From: Marchantia polymorpha subsp. ruderalis
Lineage: Eukaryota; Streptophyta; Marchantiopsida; Marchantiales; Marchantiaceae
Length of the DNA stretch: 64,000 nt
Assembly: GCA_037833965.1 (NCBI GenBank)
Contig: AP031351.1
Span: forward strand, 11,916,501 to 11,980,500
Direction of reading: 5' to 3'
Shown here: piece after piece, positions 1-15,290 of the stretch
Layout: each line of letters begins with the position of its first letter
How positions within the stretch are numbered: position 1 is the stretch's first letter
Program-made: the position numbers and the translations under genes
Notes under the pieces: model-generated
Databases searched by the model: none
Seen by the model: only the letters and a program-made list of their open reading frames with translations
What the model was told of the DNA's origin: nothing

Positions 1-1300
1 GGAATTTCGGGGCGGGCGAGGGGGTGACCCAAGGGGCCAGACGAGCCTCCGGAATGGGGGCTAGAGGAGCAAAGGAACCATCGCAAGCGAAGTAAGAGTC
101 CCGCATTTCTCTCTCGCTGCTGGAGAAGGGCCGGAAGAAGAGCGGATTCTATCCGTCGCTGCAGTGAGCAACATGATGATAATGACTCATACTTGAGGCG
201 ATAGCCGCAATAGCGCCAAGGAATTCCACACTTGCTTGCGTCCAGCTTATGTGCTTGCTTCCTTCCTTCTGATGCGGTCGATCATAATGCGTGGTTGCGA
301 CTATTAATTTCGTGTTCCTCTTTTTTGCAACTGGGGCTTGTGATTATGTTCTCGCTTGCTTTTATCTTTCTTTACTCCTGGGCAATGATGGACCCTTTTA
401 GCAAGTAAAGTGGTTCCTGCTGCTGCTGCTGCTGGACATCGAGCTTTGAGGATGGGCGCATGAATGGATGGATGGATGGGTGGGTGGGTGTATGGGCGAG
501 TTTAGGGAGGTTTGCTTGCTTTCTCTTGACTTTGCCAGACAAAGGAACTCAGCTGATCGCTATAACTGCTGATTCCCCTTGCATGCAACGAGAGAGATTC
601 ATGGATCCAATTATGTACTCCACTCGGGTGTCAACTCGAACCGAATGTTTAGATTCCCGTCATTCGCCCTAGAGCCGGGCGAGCAATCAATCAAGGCCTT
701 GTTGACAATAATTGACGACATTCATTACATGACTACCTCTCCTGTCCTCAGTAACTGAGGTTTATGAGCTTATGGTGTCATGGACTCTGGAGCTGATCCG
801 AATTGTTACCAACTGAATGACTCTATTCTCCTCCTCTGTACTGCTCGCGTCTGCATGAATATGCCCTCGCTCTCCAAGCATCTCACGTTCTCAACCATCA
901 AGTGCCAAATCTGGCAGGCTTCTCCTGCTGTATCTATCGATGTGACTGAACCTTGTGTGCAGCGTCAGTCATTGGCCATCATCGACCTTTCGATCGATTT
1001 TGCAGTTTGCACATATGCATGCATTATCGGCCCCTCCGCTCTCCTCGCTCATTTCCATGGCCACACAATCATCTCCATCACTCGACAGATGCCTTTCTTA
1101 CCTCTGGAATCAACCTCTTTCCAGAAGCAGTCCTCCGGTATTCATTCATTTAAGTAATTAATTAATATTTTCTCCCGCACTCTCTCACATTCGATATTGA
1201 GGCTTTCCGGTTTCACTTGACACTTTCTCGGCTGTCACCTCACAGGTGTCGGTTATTGATGCAACTAGACGATCAACCGAGCTACATCCTCAGCTGGTAG
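1..1300. other. Left-edge region, no supported gene
   Basis: Mixed composition sequence with a short GC-rich start, a small CTG-type run near 420-435 and a GGAT/GGGT run near 464-490. An open frame of 125 codons at 780-1157 matches nothing I recognise and overlaps open frames in the other two phases, so it is more likely untranslated or intergenic DNA. It could be the distal UTR of a gene lying to the left. Confidence 0.4.
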
Positions 1301-4300
1301 GTTTCTGAGGATGTGCAAAACTCTTTCGCTGAATGTAGTCTGGTGTTGATTTGTCTTTGAAATATTAAAAATTAATCGCTTGTGAGGCAGTGGAAATGCT
1401 CCATATTGTTAGAAATATTCTTTCTTGCGGGATTACCCACAACTCTGATTTCTCCAAGTCGATATGAGAAAATCTGAGAACCACACATGCCTACATTCAA
1501 TTTGGGCCAGCTCGTTGAGGAAAAGCCTTGCCAGAAAATATGTCATATTTTTCCGTGGTCAATAAGAATGATGAATATTCTGATAATTGAGGAGTGTATT
1601 AGGAAAACTCAAGATCAGTGCGTAATCCAACAAAGTTCTCTTCCTCACGAAGGATGAGATTGATATATTTGCAAGAAAGATGATAATATGTGATTGTTAA
1701 GATATTTTTGTTCGTATCCTTCCAATTCATATAAGATTCATAACCATTCGCTAATAAAATAAGCAGCAAATCATTTAGAGTAGCGATCAATTTTCACGAA
1801 AGAATGTATCACAGATATTCAAGGAGTAATGAGAATGCACAGCGAAAATGACATTATCCTAAACTGCATGAGGTTGCCTTCCAAACTAATTACCATTATG
1901 AATTGTATTTAGAATTCAAAATCTGGAAAGATCATTTTTTAATTAAAATGTTTCAAAAAATGTGATGTTTTTATGACGTACATGCATTTAATATCACTTG
2001 CCACATAAATATTGTGTAGAGTTGAAAGTATCCAAGAATAATATTTTTCAAAAAACGTGAATTTCCAATTCACTCATTAATATGTCGCTGCAAATAACAA
2101 TAAGAAAAATATACTTATTATTGAAACAAAATATACGTATTAATATATTATTTTATTTGAAATTAATAAAAAGTAAAAGTATATATATATAGAGAGAGAG
2201 AGAGAGATAAAATAAAACTGCATATTGAAACAGAAATTATAATAAAAATAAAAACTATAAATCTATCTAAGATACCTTTGAACACATATAAATTGTTCAT
2301 TTTTTGTTCAATAATTACTCGGTTGCTTCTTGAGAGAATTAATGTTACCAACAAAGGAAATGTTTTAAACAAACCTAGAGAAATTATCAGATTAATCCTA
2401 AAGGTTTACTACTAGCATGACTTTGTGTAAGTATTCTCTTAAAGTATTAAATTTTGGATCACAAGAACACTTACAATCACCAGATGCAAAATAAAGTAGT
2501 AATCAGTTATGTCATCATTCGATCTTAAAATCATCAATGTGGAAACTTCATTTTCTCTCATAAATGGATTAAAAATAAAACAAATAAAAAAAAATCCCAA
2601 ACATAATTTTAAAAGTTTCATTGTTAAAAACAGACCCAAAAATGATGATATAGTATACAAATAAATCTTTCAAATTTTCCGTCATAAAAACATCAGTTGA
2701 AATTTATTATATATACATCCATTTTCACTTTCATTTATATGCAGTTTCTAAAAATTGAATTAGAAGTGACAAAGAGATGAAATAAATTTAATAATTCAAT
2801 CTAAATACAAATTTCAAAAACTTTAAAAGCTACTTTTTATGCAAGAAGTGAAGCTCTTCTTTCCGACTTACAACAACGGATGAGTTAACAAAAAGCTATG
2901 TTGGAAAATAATGAAAAAAAAATTATCTGAAAAAAATTAAAATTAAAACTAGTAATTACAATACTTATTTAAAAGTTTAATTTAAAGTTTAATTTAAATT
3001 ATTCGTGCAACAAAATTGATACGAGCATGATTTCAGATAAATATTCATTTTCAAAAAAAGAATTGAAATCTATCATCATGATGTGATTTAAAGTCAAACA
3101 CATATTGTGAAAATCAACTTTAATGCAGTACAGTATACATAAAAGACTTTGAGATTGATAGCATTAATAAGAAATGATATGAATGAGCTCAAATGTTAAA
3201 GTAAACTTCCCAGTCTTTTTCCTACAGATCTACTCATCTAACAATAACCCACATTTAAGAATCTAAATGAGCTAGTCTAATATAGTAAATTCAAATAAAA
3301 TAACTTATAAACATTGATGCAAGCTTGTAGAAATCTAAGAATATTAATTTACGAAACAAAAATATGTTGTACATATCAAAACTAAACTTGAACCTGTTCA
3401 CTTATTTATATTATTCAGGTGTATGAATTGAACATTGGCAATGGAAAAATAATAAATAAATAAAAGATCCAAAATTCAAACAAAAATCAAACTATAGAAA
3501 GAAATCCATGAAACAAATATGGGATAATATATCATCTTCTTTGAAATCTTTCTCAATAGATTAAAAGAAAATATGAATTACAATGAAGTGTGAATATTCT
3601 GTTTGATGTATATGACATGAATTGAATACTATATAAAAGGCAGTAAAGGCAAACTATATTCAATAACTAAATTTGACTTCTCACTGTAAAATTTCATAAT
3701 TATAAAAATATTTTTTTTTTAAATTATTCAAAATAACCATTTTGCGTGATTATAAATATTCATATAACGTGATTATTACATTGTTACAAATTAAAGATTT
3801 CATATGAAAAAAGTAAAATTTATATAAGATATCAATTTTTATATTTCTCTATTTATTATATTATAAAATGTAAGAAAATGTCGTAAATAGTATTTAAGTT
3901 TATGAAATGAAAAATTTAATATACATGCATGGTACAATTGAAAAGTAAAAAGAAAATTTTTCTTATTTTTTTGTATGTGGATACCAAAAGTAAATAAAGT
4001 ATATGTACATTTGTAACCTTATCATTTACAATAAAAAAAGTCAAACATGATAATGTCAATCTTTAAATAGATTTTTGATCATATTATAAAATTTTAAATA
4101 GTGATTATTTAAGTCACATTTTAAAATAAAATATTTTTATTCCATATAATTAAAATGGAATTTTTTATACTTATCTCAAATCATTCATATTTTATAAAAA
4201 ATAAATATTTTGAAGGTGAATTTTATATGTTCGTTTTGTAGTAAATTTTCATTAAGAATAAAAGTAAAATAAAAATCGACCTAAATTTTTTTCTGTAAAT

Positions 4301-4908
4301 CTAATTTACAAAATTCATACTCAATAATATTGAAAATTTGGAAAAAATATTATAAGTGATTTATCCATATTTTCTTAACCTGACTGCTTTACTACTTCAG
4401 CTATATATAATTATCTCAGAGCAAACAATTTTTTTAATCATATATGATCTTCGTAATTACTTGATTTTTTAATATTATATAAATAACTGTAATATATATA
4501 TATATTACATTGATTTATTTTTTTAATAGATTGCTAGTTTTTAAGAGAAAACATATCAAGATCAAAATTTAAAATTGCTTTAACCACTAATATTTCAATA
4601 TGTAAGCTTTTTTATGTGATTATTTATAATTTACCAAAAAAAACAAAGTATACATTTTTCTTAAAAAATTTATCTTTATATAATGACGAGAGCAATTTCA
4701 AAATATTTAAATCATCAACAATTGCTTAAATATGCTTCATAGTTGTTTGTGATGATAACCTGAGAGATCTATTCATAGATGAAGTATTTATGTATGAAAC
4801 TTTCATTAAACTCTTGGCTCCTGGTTCTAATTTAAACTAATTTTCATATCTAACAATTCAATAAGCTATAAAATAAAACATCGATTCCCGCTCTGAAAAA
4901 GAATCTGC

Positions 4909-4935
4909 ATATATATATATATATATATATATATA
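4909..4935. repeat. (AT)n microsatellite
   Basis: About 13 uninterrupted AT units in AT-rich intergenic DNA. Confidence 0.9.
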
Positions 4936-7900
4936 ATCTGATTGTCGATGAAAAAATTTGTTAAACACATTTTAGTTATTAAAAATGTTCCACTAAAGTG
5001 TTAATGATTTTTTAAATATTTATACTTGTCACAAAAAATTAAATAACCCACAAAATATTTATTTCCATTGATTCCAACAGTGTTTTTAAAATTTAATAAA
5101 TTGTATATAAGAGTATAGTTTGACTATGTAGAAAATGTGCATAATTAAAATGCATGCATGAAATAATCCAATTTTTGGCATAATCACACAAATAATAACA
5201 TAAATTCAATAAATAATATTTTAATTTGAATCCCGTTTTTTAAAGATTAAATATTATGATTAAAAAAAACTTGAAAACAAAGTGATTTTTTAGAAAAATG
5301 AAAATAAAATGAAATTCATGATCAAAGCCCACAAATATATAATCTTGTGTGTTGAAGCTTTTAAAATTTTTTTACTTTTCGTGAGCGTATATAATTTGTT
5401 ACAATACTCTTTCGTGAAAAACAACTAGATGATCTCAAGAATCTATGAAATAAATTATGTGTTCATCAAGAATCACAAATATCAGCTTCTTATTCTGTGA
5501 AATAGATGTGACATCTTGTATATTACTTTATAAATAAATTTATAAAGATTGTATTTTCACTACAATCAAAATAATTGATTATTTCATTAGTGTCAAAACA
5601 ATAATGATGAAGAACTATAATATCATGCGATATACTTACGTATGTCTTGTGAATCTGTGTGCAAAAAATTATGGAAACGAAGAAATCACTAATCAGATAT
5701 TGCAATTTATAAGTTAAAATATAATAAGTACATAAATATATTGAGTATTTAAAGAAAATACCTATCCATAAATATTCAAGTAGCTTTTGATATTCTTATC
5801 AAATTAACGTTGTTAAATGTACAGACTCCACTTGATCATATGCTCCACAACTTTGTATAACAACATATAATATCACATGTTTCTTGATAGGAATAATACA
5901 CTAATTGAATTATGCATGAAACTGGGTTTTAGATATTTATTATTTCTAAATTTCAAATTTTAAACTTAAATCATTTTAGATAAGTTAAACAATTAATCAA
6001 TACATTCGGTCATGTTTTATAGAAAAATCGCATTTAATTAAGCCAAAAAAAGTTAAAAATTTAATTCAAGTCATACACGGCAATGTGTTTCTTGTAAATT
6101 TCCAAAAATCAAATAAAAAAATATATTCTCAGGTTGTTATGCTAAAAGAAGATATATTATATCTAAATTTAGACTAACAAAGTAGATAACTTATCTAAAC
6201 GAAAATGGTGAGTTATTCTCAAGTGAGTTGCATTAGATAATCTAACGTGTAAATAAATGGATGCACGCTACATAGAAAATTCTGTACATTGAAATAAAAA
6301 TGTGATACTACATGTTACAAAATATGATGTATTTTTCTAAAAGACTGATTGTAAAGTAGGAACATATTACCTGTATACTATACGTATATTTAAACATCGT
6401 CAAAACAACTATAATTTCACTCTCAACAACTTTAATTGGATGGTTATAATAACATTCTATAATATATCACGTATGTTTGTGTAATAAAAAATTCAAATGA
6501 GTAACCAGGTACTCATGCAAAGACATACACATGATTTTTTCATGTGAGATGTGCCCAACATTAACATCTTAGTCTTCAACTAGGTCTATGAAACAGAAGT
6601 TCAATGTGATGTATACACATTTTTGTGTTATAGCAAACTCACATATTAGTGTAATAATGGGTAGCTATCATGTGTAATTCAAAGGGGGCAATGTAGACTT
6701 GGTTGCATCTATCTTTATATCAAATCACGTGTGATTTAGAATTTCAATTTGATTAAGATGGCCAAAACTATTACTCTTGCACTTAGAATAGATAGATAAT
6801 AATTTATTTACAATATTTACTTAACCTCTTTTCCTAACCTTCATCATTGAGTAGTCCCATTTTTTCAAAACGTATATTATCGTGCCATTGATATAAAACA
6901 GAAACTATAAAATGCATAATTTTGCAGTGTAATATTATTGTAATTTCATTTATATCCACTTTGTATTAACAAATCAACTTTTGAAGGAAATTTTAAACTA
7001 AGTCAAATTTTTGTAAGCCTTTGCAAACGACACATGAGTGTGATATTCAGTCTTCGGGTATCTAGCCAGTTGTTAGGCATTCAAGTCTTCGTCTCGACGT
7101 GGAAAGACAGCGGACTTTCAATACATGTATCGGAGCTAAACTTAGCATCGATAAGTCCAAGTTTAAATTCATGATAAAATTTGCAAGCATACATTTGGTT
7201 AAGATATATTAATGTCAGATGTTACAAATTGGTTATACAGTGGATAAGTTACAGATAATAAATCTCTACTGATATTACTAGTAAAAGTCTGGTCCTCTTG
7301 TCTAACTGACAAGTAAAACAGATACTGTATGTGTAACAACCGCAATAGATAGTGATCCGTATTTATCTGTTGGCGGTGATAAAACAAGGGAGCAGTTAAT
7401 TTAAGACCTCCTCTATGGCTAGTCCTATAAAGGGAAAAAAATGATAACTTTGAGTTTGTGGAGAACGTTGAGGTATCATACTATAATGGCCCATAGGAGG
7501 CGAGGATGCACATTGGATCCACATCTCAGATGATTAAAAAAGCCATGGGAATTCCATCCTGATTTTGATGGTTTGAATGTTATATGCTGGTATATTTATT
7601 ACTTTTATATTGCCAAAGATGCCTAGAGAATTGAAAATTAGAAAAGTTGCTCAACATTTTCAGCTACCACTATAATACGTGGTTTGAAATCACTATTGTT
7701 GAACACGTGTTTCAATAACCTACTCGTGCCGGATATGGATATAAATGAAATAAAAGCATAAATTAGTATTAATTTGAGGGGCTTTTAGGTAGTTTTTATT
7801 TCTGGGATATATTTCCATTCTATTCTATTTTATTGAAAATAAGTAGAGAATACAGATTTTTTATTCGGGAAAAAATTGAATCATCCACTTTAAATTCCCT

Positions 7901-8378
7901 CAACTATTGAAGTGTACAATTCACAATGGATATATAATTATGATATACAAATATGTAATCATAAAATAAATAAAAACCAAAATAAAATTTGATTTTCTTA
8001 AACATAATAAAGATAAAAATCAGATCCACAGAATCTGAATATTTCTTATATAAAAAATTTCATTTCTATATTTCTTAATTAAGAGTACATCATTTAGATG
8101 TAATTATTAGATGATTTTTATTAAATAGATAAGAATATTATTAAAGAATTTAGTAAAGAATGAACAGAAAAATTTATACATTTTACGAATTTTATGAAAT
8201 TAAATAATTTATCACTATATATATGAAAATATTTTGCATAAAAAACTCTTATATTTTTTAAAAATTATTTCCTTTAACTCAATTGAAGAACTTAGTATTA
8301 TCTTATTTTATAAATAAGATTTGAAATTTATTATCCATAACATAATTTCTATATGAATATCTCTAAAGAAATCCATCA

Positions 8379-8442
8379 TAAATAAATAAATAAATAAATA
8401 AATATAAATATAAATAAATAAATAAATATATATATATATATA
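8379..8442. repeat. (AAAT)n / (AT)n compound microsatellite
   Basis: Runs of AAAT units interrupted by ATATAAAT variants pass directly into an AT dinucleotide run. Confidence 0.9.
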
Positions 8443-9663
8443 CTTTCAACTTTTTCATAAAATCATAAGGTGCCGATGATAAAATAGTACTTAAAATACT
8501 TCATTCAACAGTAAACTGATATATACGACAATAAGATTTTTTTAATTCGATAGTATAGGTACATCTATAATTTTCTTTCAAGGATCAAAAGTCATTTCTA
8601 TTTTATTTGTCAAATATTTTTTTTTAAATTTAAATAGTAGATCTTATAAATGTTTAAAGTTATTTCAATCAATTTCATATAAACGGTTTTTTCAATTGAT
8701 ATAACCTTTAACTTGTACGTCATCAATTTTTGAATTCGTGTGAAGTCTGAGCTATGAATATTCATTTAAAATATTTAATGAGTAAAATACTTGAAATTAG
8801 AGTTTTTGAGTCCAGTACATATCTCATCTTTCAATTCTTTCATGATTTTTTATTTTTATTTTTTACAAAAATCAAAAAAATCAGTATATTGCATTTTATT
8901 TTTCCTATCGATGAGAAAAATTGCTTGTTGAAGTTTAAAGATTTTTTATAACACAACTTTGTAATTCTGGTGTTGATATGAATATTTTTAATTAAAAATA
9001 TAATATGTAAATCTCAATCAGAAATGCATGATTGAGATGATTTAGATTTAGATAAATCTGATATTTAATCAATTACAATCTTTCTAAACAAAATAGGTAG
9101 GTAAATATTCATTGAAACTTTTGGAACAAATTTAACAAATTTTGGCTCATTCAATTGAATATTTGATACTAATATGATTGATGATACTAGTTTGATAACT
9201 GTCATTGTAATCATTTATAGTTGAAATGATATAGATAACCCGATGTGATTCATTTTAGATTTTTTTAAGATCTGAAATAAATATTTCAAGTTTTTATAGG
9301 ATCCTATGTTTAATGTATTTTTTCTTACGGGTATCTTTTAATGCCACTATATAACGATTTTATTATCCTTATTTTTTCAAGCCAAATGAACATTGGCGCA
9401 AGAAGAATCCTAAGTTTAAAAAGATATATTTGTCACTTTGTATAGATTTATCAAAATTTTAGCTTCTTGATTTTGATTCAATTTCTGAGTATATAACTAA
9501 ATTAGTCATCTGGTGATAAGTACGTAAGGTAAATAGCGTAGACAAAGGTTCTTGTAAGAGATTTGTAAAGTGGAAATTTGAAATTTCAGATTTGTATTCT
9601 GTGCATAACTTCTGATGGGATAAAAACGTACTCATGTAGTAACACATAGTCTTGTGAGTCGAT

Positions 9664-9665
9664 AA

Positions 9666-9697
<32 letters not shown>

Positions 9698-9719
9698 ATA
9701 AATAAATAAATAAAAATAA
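9664..9719. repeat. (AAAG)n / (AAAT)n compound microsatellite
   Basis: About eight AAAG units are followed by about five AAAT units. It sits just before the composition changes from AT-rich to GC-rich. Confidence 0.9.
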
Positions 9720-11855
9720 ATATTGAATGAATATTGCGACTCACAAGTGTTATTCTTATTGAAACAACATGCTTGCAAAAAAATCGTAAACCTTTTGTCT
9801 CAAATCAAACATTGGAAAGAAAATGGAACCCTGGAGGCTTCAAGGGTTTGAGTGTAGCTTAGGTTGTGATCTGCGCGTGTCAAACAAAAGTGCAAATCTA
9901 TTGACAGTCGGATTGCCGTGAAAGATCGATGAGAAGTCTAATATCATCGAGACGAGAACTATCACATATGGAAATGATCCATTTCAGACGACTGTCGTCC
10001 CGTAACGTGGCGATGGAGATGGAGGTGGAGGGTTGGGGAATTGGCTCCCCGGAGAGAGAAGGAAGAACAGGGCGATGGCCATGACGCGACATGACATCAT
10101 GCGAATGGAAGTGTGCACGAATAGCGCGTGAGGTTGGAAAAGGCAAAATGGCAAAAGAATTCCTTTTCTGCTGGCCGGCCATTGGGAGGGGCGGCTCGGC
10201 CAACAGGAAAAAGCAGACAGCAATTGTAGAGTATTGCTGAGTTAGGGCGTAGAGTGCCGCGAGCATGGCCAATGCTTGCTTTCCAGACGTATCGGGAATG
10301 CATGAATGAATGAATGATATGAAGGGGACATTTTCCGCGACTATGGGGGCATGGAATGCAACCGCTTCGCTTTTCGTGAAGCAGTTGCATGGACGAGGGG
10401 TTCGTTCGACTCTCGCGCGAGGCCAAGAAAAATCGAAATCGGAGTTTCACGGCGAATCTGAAGAAGAAGAAGAAGAAGAGGCAAATGAAGGCGAGGGGCC
10501 ACGTTGATGTTGTTCTACGTTCGGGGGCGCAGCGGCGAGGCCGCGCTCGGATCACGGACGACTTTGTCACGTAGTACCGGTGCTTACATCAGTGAATGGC
10601 GAGTGACAACTTCTTACGGACTTCGTCACGGTGCGAGCGCCTGCTTTCGACGGCGGATTGGATTATGGCCTTCCCGATGTTCGCATTCGCTTCATGAGAA
10701 GAATCAAATATCTGACACGACATCTTTTAGAAAAACAAAGAAGCAGTTATATATCTGAAAGAACACGAACATGTGACACTGTGAAAAAAGCGTGACCTTC
10801 GTCCGAGTCGAGCGCAGTAAATGGCTGTGCTTGTCTTGGGTGATCGGCCCCGCCCCTTGCTTCGACCCCAAGGAATGAAGCAAGCCAGGAAGCAAGGACG
10901 GACGGACGGACGGAAGGAAGGAAGCAAGGCAAGAAAGATGGAGCTACATTCGCTAGCGAGAGCAGTGCTACGAGTCAACCGGAGGCCGAGTTTGATTTCG
11001 AGCAAGAGTCGAGCTATCGCTGGTGGTACTGCTGCCTGTGAGCGTCGGAGCCGAGCGGAGCTGAGGTGAGCGGGGCTGGCTGAGCCCAGCTCGTACGACG
11101 ACCTGACATTCGGAGATATACTTGATAATATACAGAATGAAGTACAGAGGAAACGAAGGAGCGCAGTCAAGAGGCGAGCCAGATTAGTGATGCGTGGTAG
11201 AAGTAACAGGAGCACTTTTCGAAGGGGGCCCAAACCTGCAATGTCCAACCTGCTTCTGGGTCTGGAACGGTGGAGTGTTTCATTCAGGTGAAAGAACAAA
11301 TGGGCCAGGGGCAACCAGTTGGCTACCATGTCCTGTATGCTGAATTTCGTCTCGCGCATCGTACACAAGAGCGACGAGCAACTTTGTATGTATGCTGTAT
11401 GTCATAATGTTCCAAATCCATCTCGTAGTCTGGCTCAGTTTTTTAACCATAATGTTGTGTCGTCTAGAGCTTGAAGGTCGACCTGCAGAGGCGGTCCGTG
11501 CATCGGGAGGCTGGCTGGCTGGCCGGCTGGCTGGCTAGGAGGAGGTCAAGAATGATTAAATTGTTATACCAGAGGTGGCAATTTAACAACTAGTTGGTAG
11601 AAACTTTCGAGGCATCGTACATACAACTAGAAAATTGTCCAGACAGACAGACCGACAGGGCTGGCATTAAGTGTGTGGCCAGGACATGGGATTAGATACT
11701 GTAGGTGTATGTGCTTGAGTCGAGTCGGGTCGAGTGGAGTCGCGAGTTGAGTTCAGATCCTGAGTCGAGTCGAGAGCAGCATAGCGGCCCCGGTGTACGT
11801 GTCGATCGGGCAAGTAAATGGTATACTCCTGAAGAGCCCTTTTGATTGTGCTGTT

Positions 11856-11888
<33 letters not shown>

Positions 11889-12892
11889 ATAGAGTGACAG
11901 AAGTACATCCATGTAGAAGGAATATGCATGGGACGAAGGGAGGAGGTCGGCCAGGCTCGGCCCCGCCTCCGGCTCGGCCCGAAGGAGGGGCAGGCGCATG
12001 AAAGTGCAACTGGGGGCAGTTGGTGGTGAGTAGTAGTAGTAGCAGCAGTAGTAGACCTCCGGTGGTAGGATGGTGGTGGTGGCGGATTCATTACGAGGGG
12101 TTGACACAAGGAGATAATGAGGGTTTATTGAAAAAGTAATCACGGCACCCACAACGGAGTCCGATGTGCGTGTATGTTCCGACACGATTATACGATTCGT
12201 ACTTGTATCTCTGGTCGATGTATCGATCGTACGAGTGATGCGATGAGAGGGCATCGCGAGGGAGGGAGACAGACAGAGAGAGGGGGAGAGAGAGAGAGAG
12301 AGAGAGAGAGATGTGGATAGAACAGAGAGAAAGGGCGCAACGGAGCGAGGCCAGTGTGGCCAGGCCCAGGGCGCAGGGGGGGGCAGGGGCAGCGGAGTTC
12401 AGTTCAGTTCTCTCTGGGGCCTGCTGGGCCGATCTCCGCCAAGTCAGGCCGCGAGGGTATATTTTGAAAGAAAGGAAGCCCATAAATGAATAAAAAAGGG
12501 CGAGGGGGGCAGGGCGAGAGCGTCCTTGGTCCTCGTGCGTGAGATAAATCGGCGCATTTAAAGCCGCGTGCTCCAAAACCAAAATAGTTGACAAAATTAT
12601 TGACGCTTACTAATCAGTTCGGTTGCTAATCGCCGGTCAGTCAACACACAAACGAACGTCCTCCACCACCCTCCTCCACCTCACATCTCTCTTAAGTACG
12701 AGCGTAAGTACTATTACGACGTGTCCGATTACTTATATGAGGAATCCCGTCATGGCCTGCCTTATACCACGCTCATGCTCGCTGGTAGGCATACCCCCTA
12801 CCCCCTCGCAGCGCAGTAGTTACTCGATGGTACTGCCCGCGTTGGCACTAACACGGTCGCCACTTACTACTACATGTGCCAAGCCAGTGCGA

Positions 12893-12973
12893 GGAGGGTG
12901 GGGGGTGGGGGTTGGGGGTTGGGCTAAGGGGCGGGGGGTGGGGCTCGGGGCCGAGGGGCTGGGGGCGGGGGGC
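12893..12973 (+). other. G-run cluster (potential G-quadruplexes)
   Basis: About 80 bases carry a succession of runs of three to six G separated by one to four bases, enough for several overlapping G-quadruplexes on the plus strand. A similar, shorter G-rich stretch lies at 13097-13112, with a G15 run at 13186-13200. Confidence 0.6.
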
Positions 12974-15245
12974 GAACAATACAGCGAGCACGAACGACGG
13001 GACGAACGTCCGACTACTTTGACCGTTGGCAAAGATTTGGATTTGCCGGGCGGGATAGCGAATGGCCATGAGGGTTCGCGATGGGTGGAATGATCTCGGG
13101 GTGGGGGCGGGGCCCAAATTGAATGGGAGATGCCAGAAGGTCATAAATTGCGGGGCTCGTCGTACCGATTTGATGAGTTGAGGGAGGGGGGGGGGGGGGG
13201 TCTCCTGCGGGTCGGGTTGAGGAATCCCAGACAGCGTAATCAACGATTTGAGATGAGACTGATTTGTTGCGATTTGGGAAAAGCGGCTTATCTTAACTTA
13301 TGGACAAAGAATCAGAGCAGTCGGGATCGATGCTGTAGCAGCTGTACCCGCTTTGATGAGGTCTCCTTGTCAACTCCCCATCAATAACTACTTACGAGAG
13401 AAAGTGTAATCTCCGATCTCTTCCGGATGATGATCCCCATCTCATCCGATCCTCATCCCATGCTATGATGGGGATCCCCTTCGCTCACTTCACAGAATTT
13501 CACTCTCTCTCTCTCTCTCTCTTCACTGCTTCGCTCCTATCCTTACGACATTCATTCAAGCCATTCCATTCGTACAGATCGGTACGACCCACCCCGACCC
13601 CCTTCTCCTCCTCGTCCGCAGCTAGAGGAGGAGGGCGGATAGACACATTGAGAGCGCAGAGCAGACGAATCCGCGAACTCGTTCGGGCTCGGAAAATGGA
13701 GAAGGGCGAAGAACATCACGCAGAATTATTGTCACAAGGCATAAAAGTGCTGCTGCTGCTGCTCAGCTGCGCGGCTGAGCTCTGCTCTGGGAGGAGCGAC
13801 ATAAATCCTCGGCCTGCCTAGCTTCCACCGACATAATACGACAGAATAACTCCCCCTCCCCTCCCCTCCCCTCACACCATGTGTGAAATGTACTTGGCTC
13901 GAACAGTGGACTCGAGAGCAGCCACCGCTAGCAGCAGCGAAGAGTATCGCCAGGCACAGTAGCGCGGCCTTGTGTTGCGTTGCGTACAAGTACGCACCCT
14001 CTTGCTCGCTGGCTCTTCCACTCACGCCACGCCCATTACGACGAAGACGACGGACGAGGAGGATGAGAGAAAGAGTAGAGACGATGTCGTCGCTTAGATG
14101 GAGGAGCAGGAGGAGGAGGAGGAGGAGGTGGGGAAGAGGATGGGGGAGGAGGGGTCAGGGAAGGAGAGGGGAGGGGGGTGGTGTATTGGATCGATGAGGA
14201 GCGATGCTTTCAGCTTTTACGCAAGACAAGGCGACGACGACGACGACGACGACGCCAGATAGATGGATGATGGGGTGATGTCGGGGGGAGGAGCCAGGGG
14301 GCTCGGCGACGATCGCGGGCTAAAGCGCATACCGATTCCCTTTGGTTCTTCAGCGCTTTGCCGGTAAGGAAAAAAGCGGCTGCGCGCGGCCTCGAAAAGC
14401 GCGCCCAGTCGACGGGCCTGCTGACTGACGTCCTCCGACAGCGCGGCAGCACACTTTCGCAATGTCATCGTCCATACTGGACCATACATTAATATGATTA
14501 TTTGCGCCCAAAGCCAAATCGAAGGGTACGATTTTTAATACACGTAATGAGGCTGGTCAACGGCTGGGCCCAAAAGGCCAAGTGTATGAGGCGATGGCGA
14601 TACTCTATTCTATTCGATGGCCTCCTCCTCCTCCTCCTCCTCGCCCTCGCCCTCTCCCTCCCCACTCCGCCCCCTCGCTCGCTCGCTCCGATCGGCTCGT
14701 CTCGCCACCAGAATCACGAATCTTCCTCCGGCCTCCTCCGACCAGACTCTTGGCTCAGCCCTCTGCCTGGCCCTGCCCCCCTTGCTCCTGGCGCTGCTCT
14801 GCTCTGCTCTGCTCTGCTTCGGTATCATCTCGTCTCATCGTTCTCTTCGCAATTATAGTTACTGTAATAATTATGATTAACATTCCGCATCGCACCCAGC
14901 ACAGCAAAGCACAGCACAGCACATCACCTCACAGCAAAATCCTGCGCTGCTGCCCAGCCAGCAGCCTCCTTTGCCCTGCCCCCCCTGCCCTGCCCCTGCC
15001 CCCCTCTGCCTGCCTGCCTGACCCCGTCTGCTGCAGGAGCACCCCCTTCCCCCTTCCCCCTTCCCCTTCCTTCTTCCTCTTCATACATATCCGTTGGCCC
15101 GGCCCTGCCCTAGCCAAGGGAAGTCTACTCAGAAGGGAAAGAATTAGGGTTTGACTGTAGATGGCGACGTTCAAAGTGGCCGGGCCTGTGCGGCACCAAT
15201 ACCATCGTGGCACACAATCCTCGGCTGCCCCCCGCGCGTTACGTT

Positions 15246-15290
15246 CTTAACCCTCTACCCCCGACCCCCGCCCCGCCCCGCCCCGCCCGG
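15246..15290 (-). other. C-run cluster (potential G-quadruplex on minus strand)
   Basis: Repeated CCCCG units give at least five G-runs of four on the minus strand. Confidence 0.5.

Larger units (their letters stand above)
1300..9850. other. AT-rich gene-free region
   Basis: About 8.5 kb of strongly AT-rich DNA with dense stops in all six frames. I see no exon with splice signals and no RNA gene. It carries several microsatellites (listed separately). A small island of more balanced composition lies near 7046-7160. The stretch may be decayed transposon sequence, but I could not match any part of it to a known element. Confidence 0.6.

Noticed and set aside
10727-11368. 213-codon minus-strand frame in the GC-rich block
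   Set aside because: Low-complexity Arg/Ser/Leu translation with overlapping frames in other phases on both strands; no domain.
14582-15154. 190-codon plus-strand frame rich in Pro and Ser
   Set aside because: It is a translation of CTC, CTCG, GCTCT and CCTTC simple repeats.
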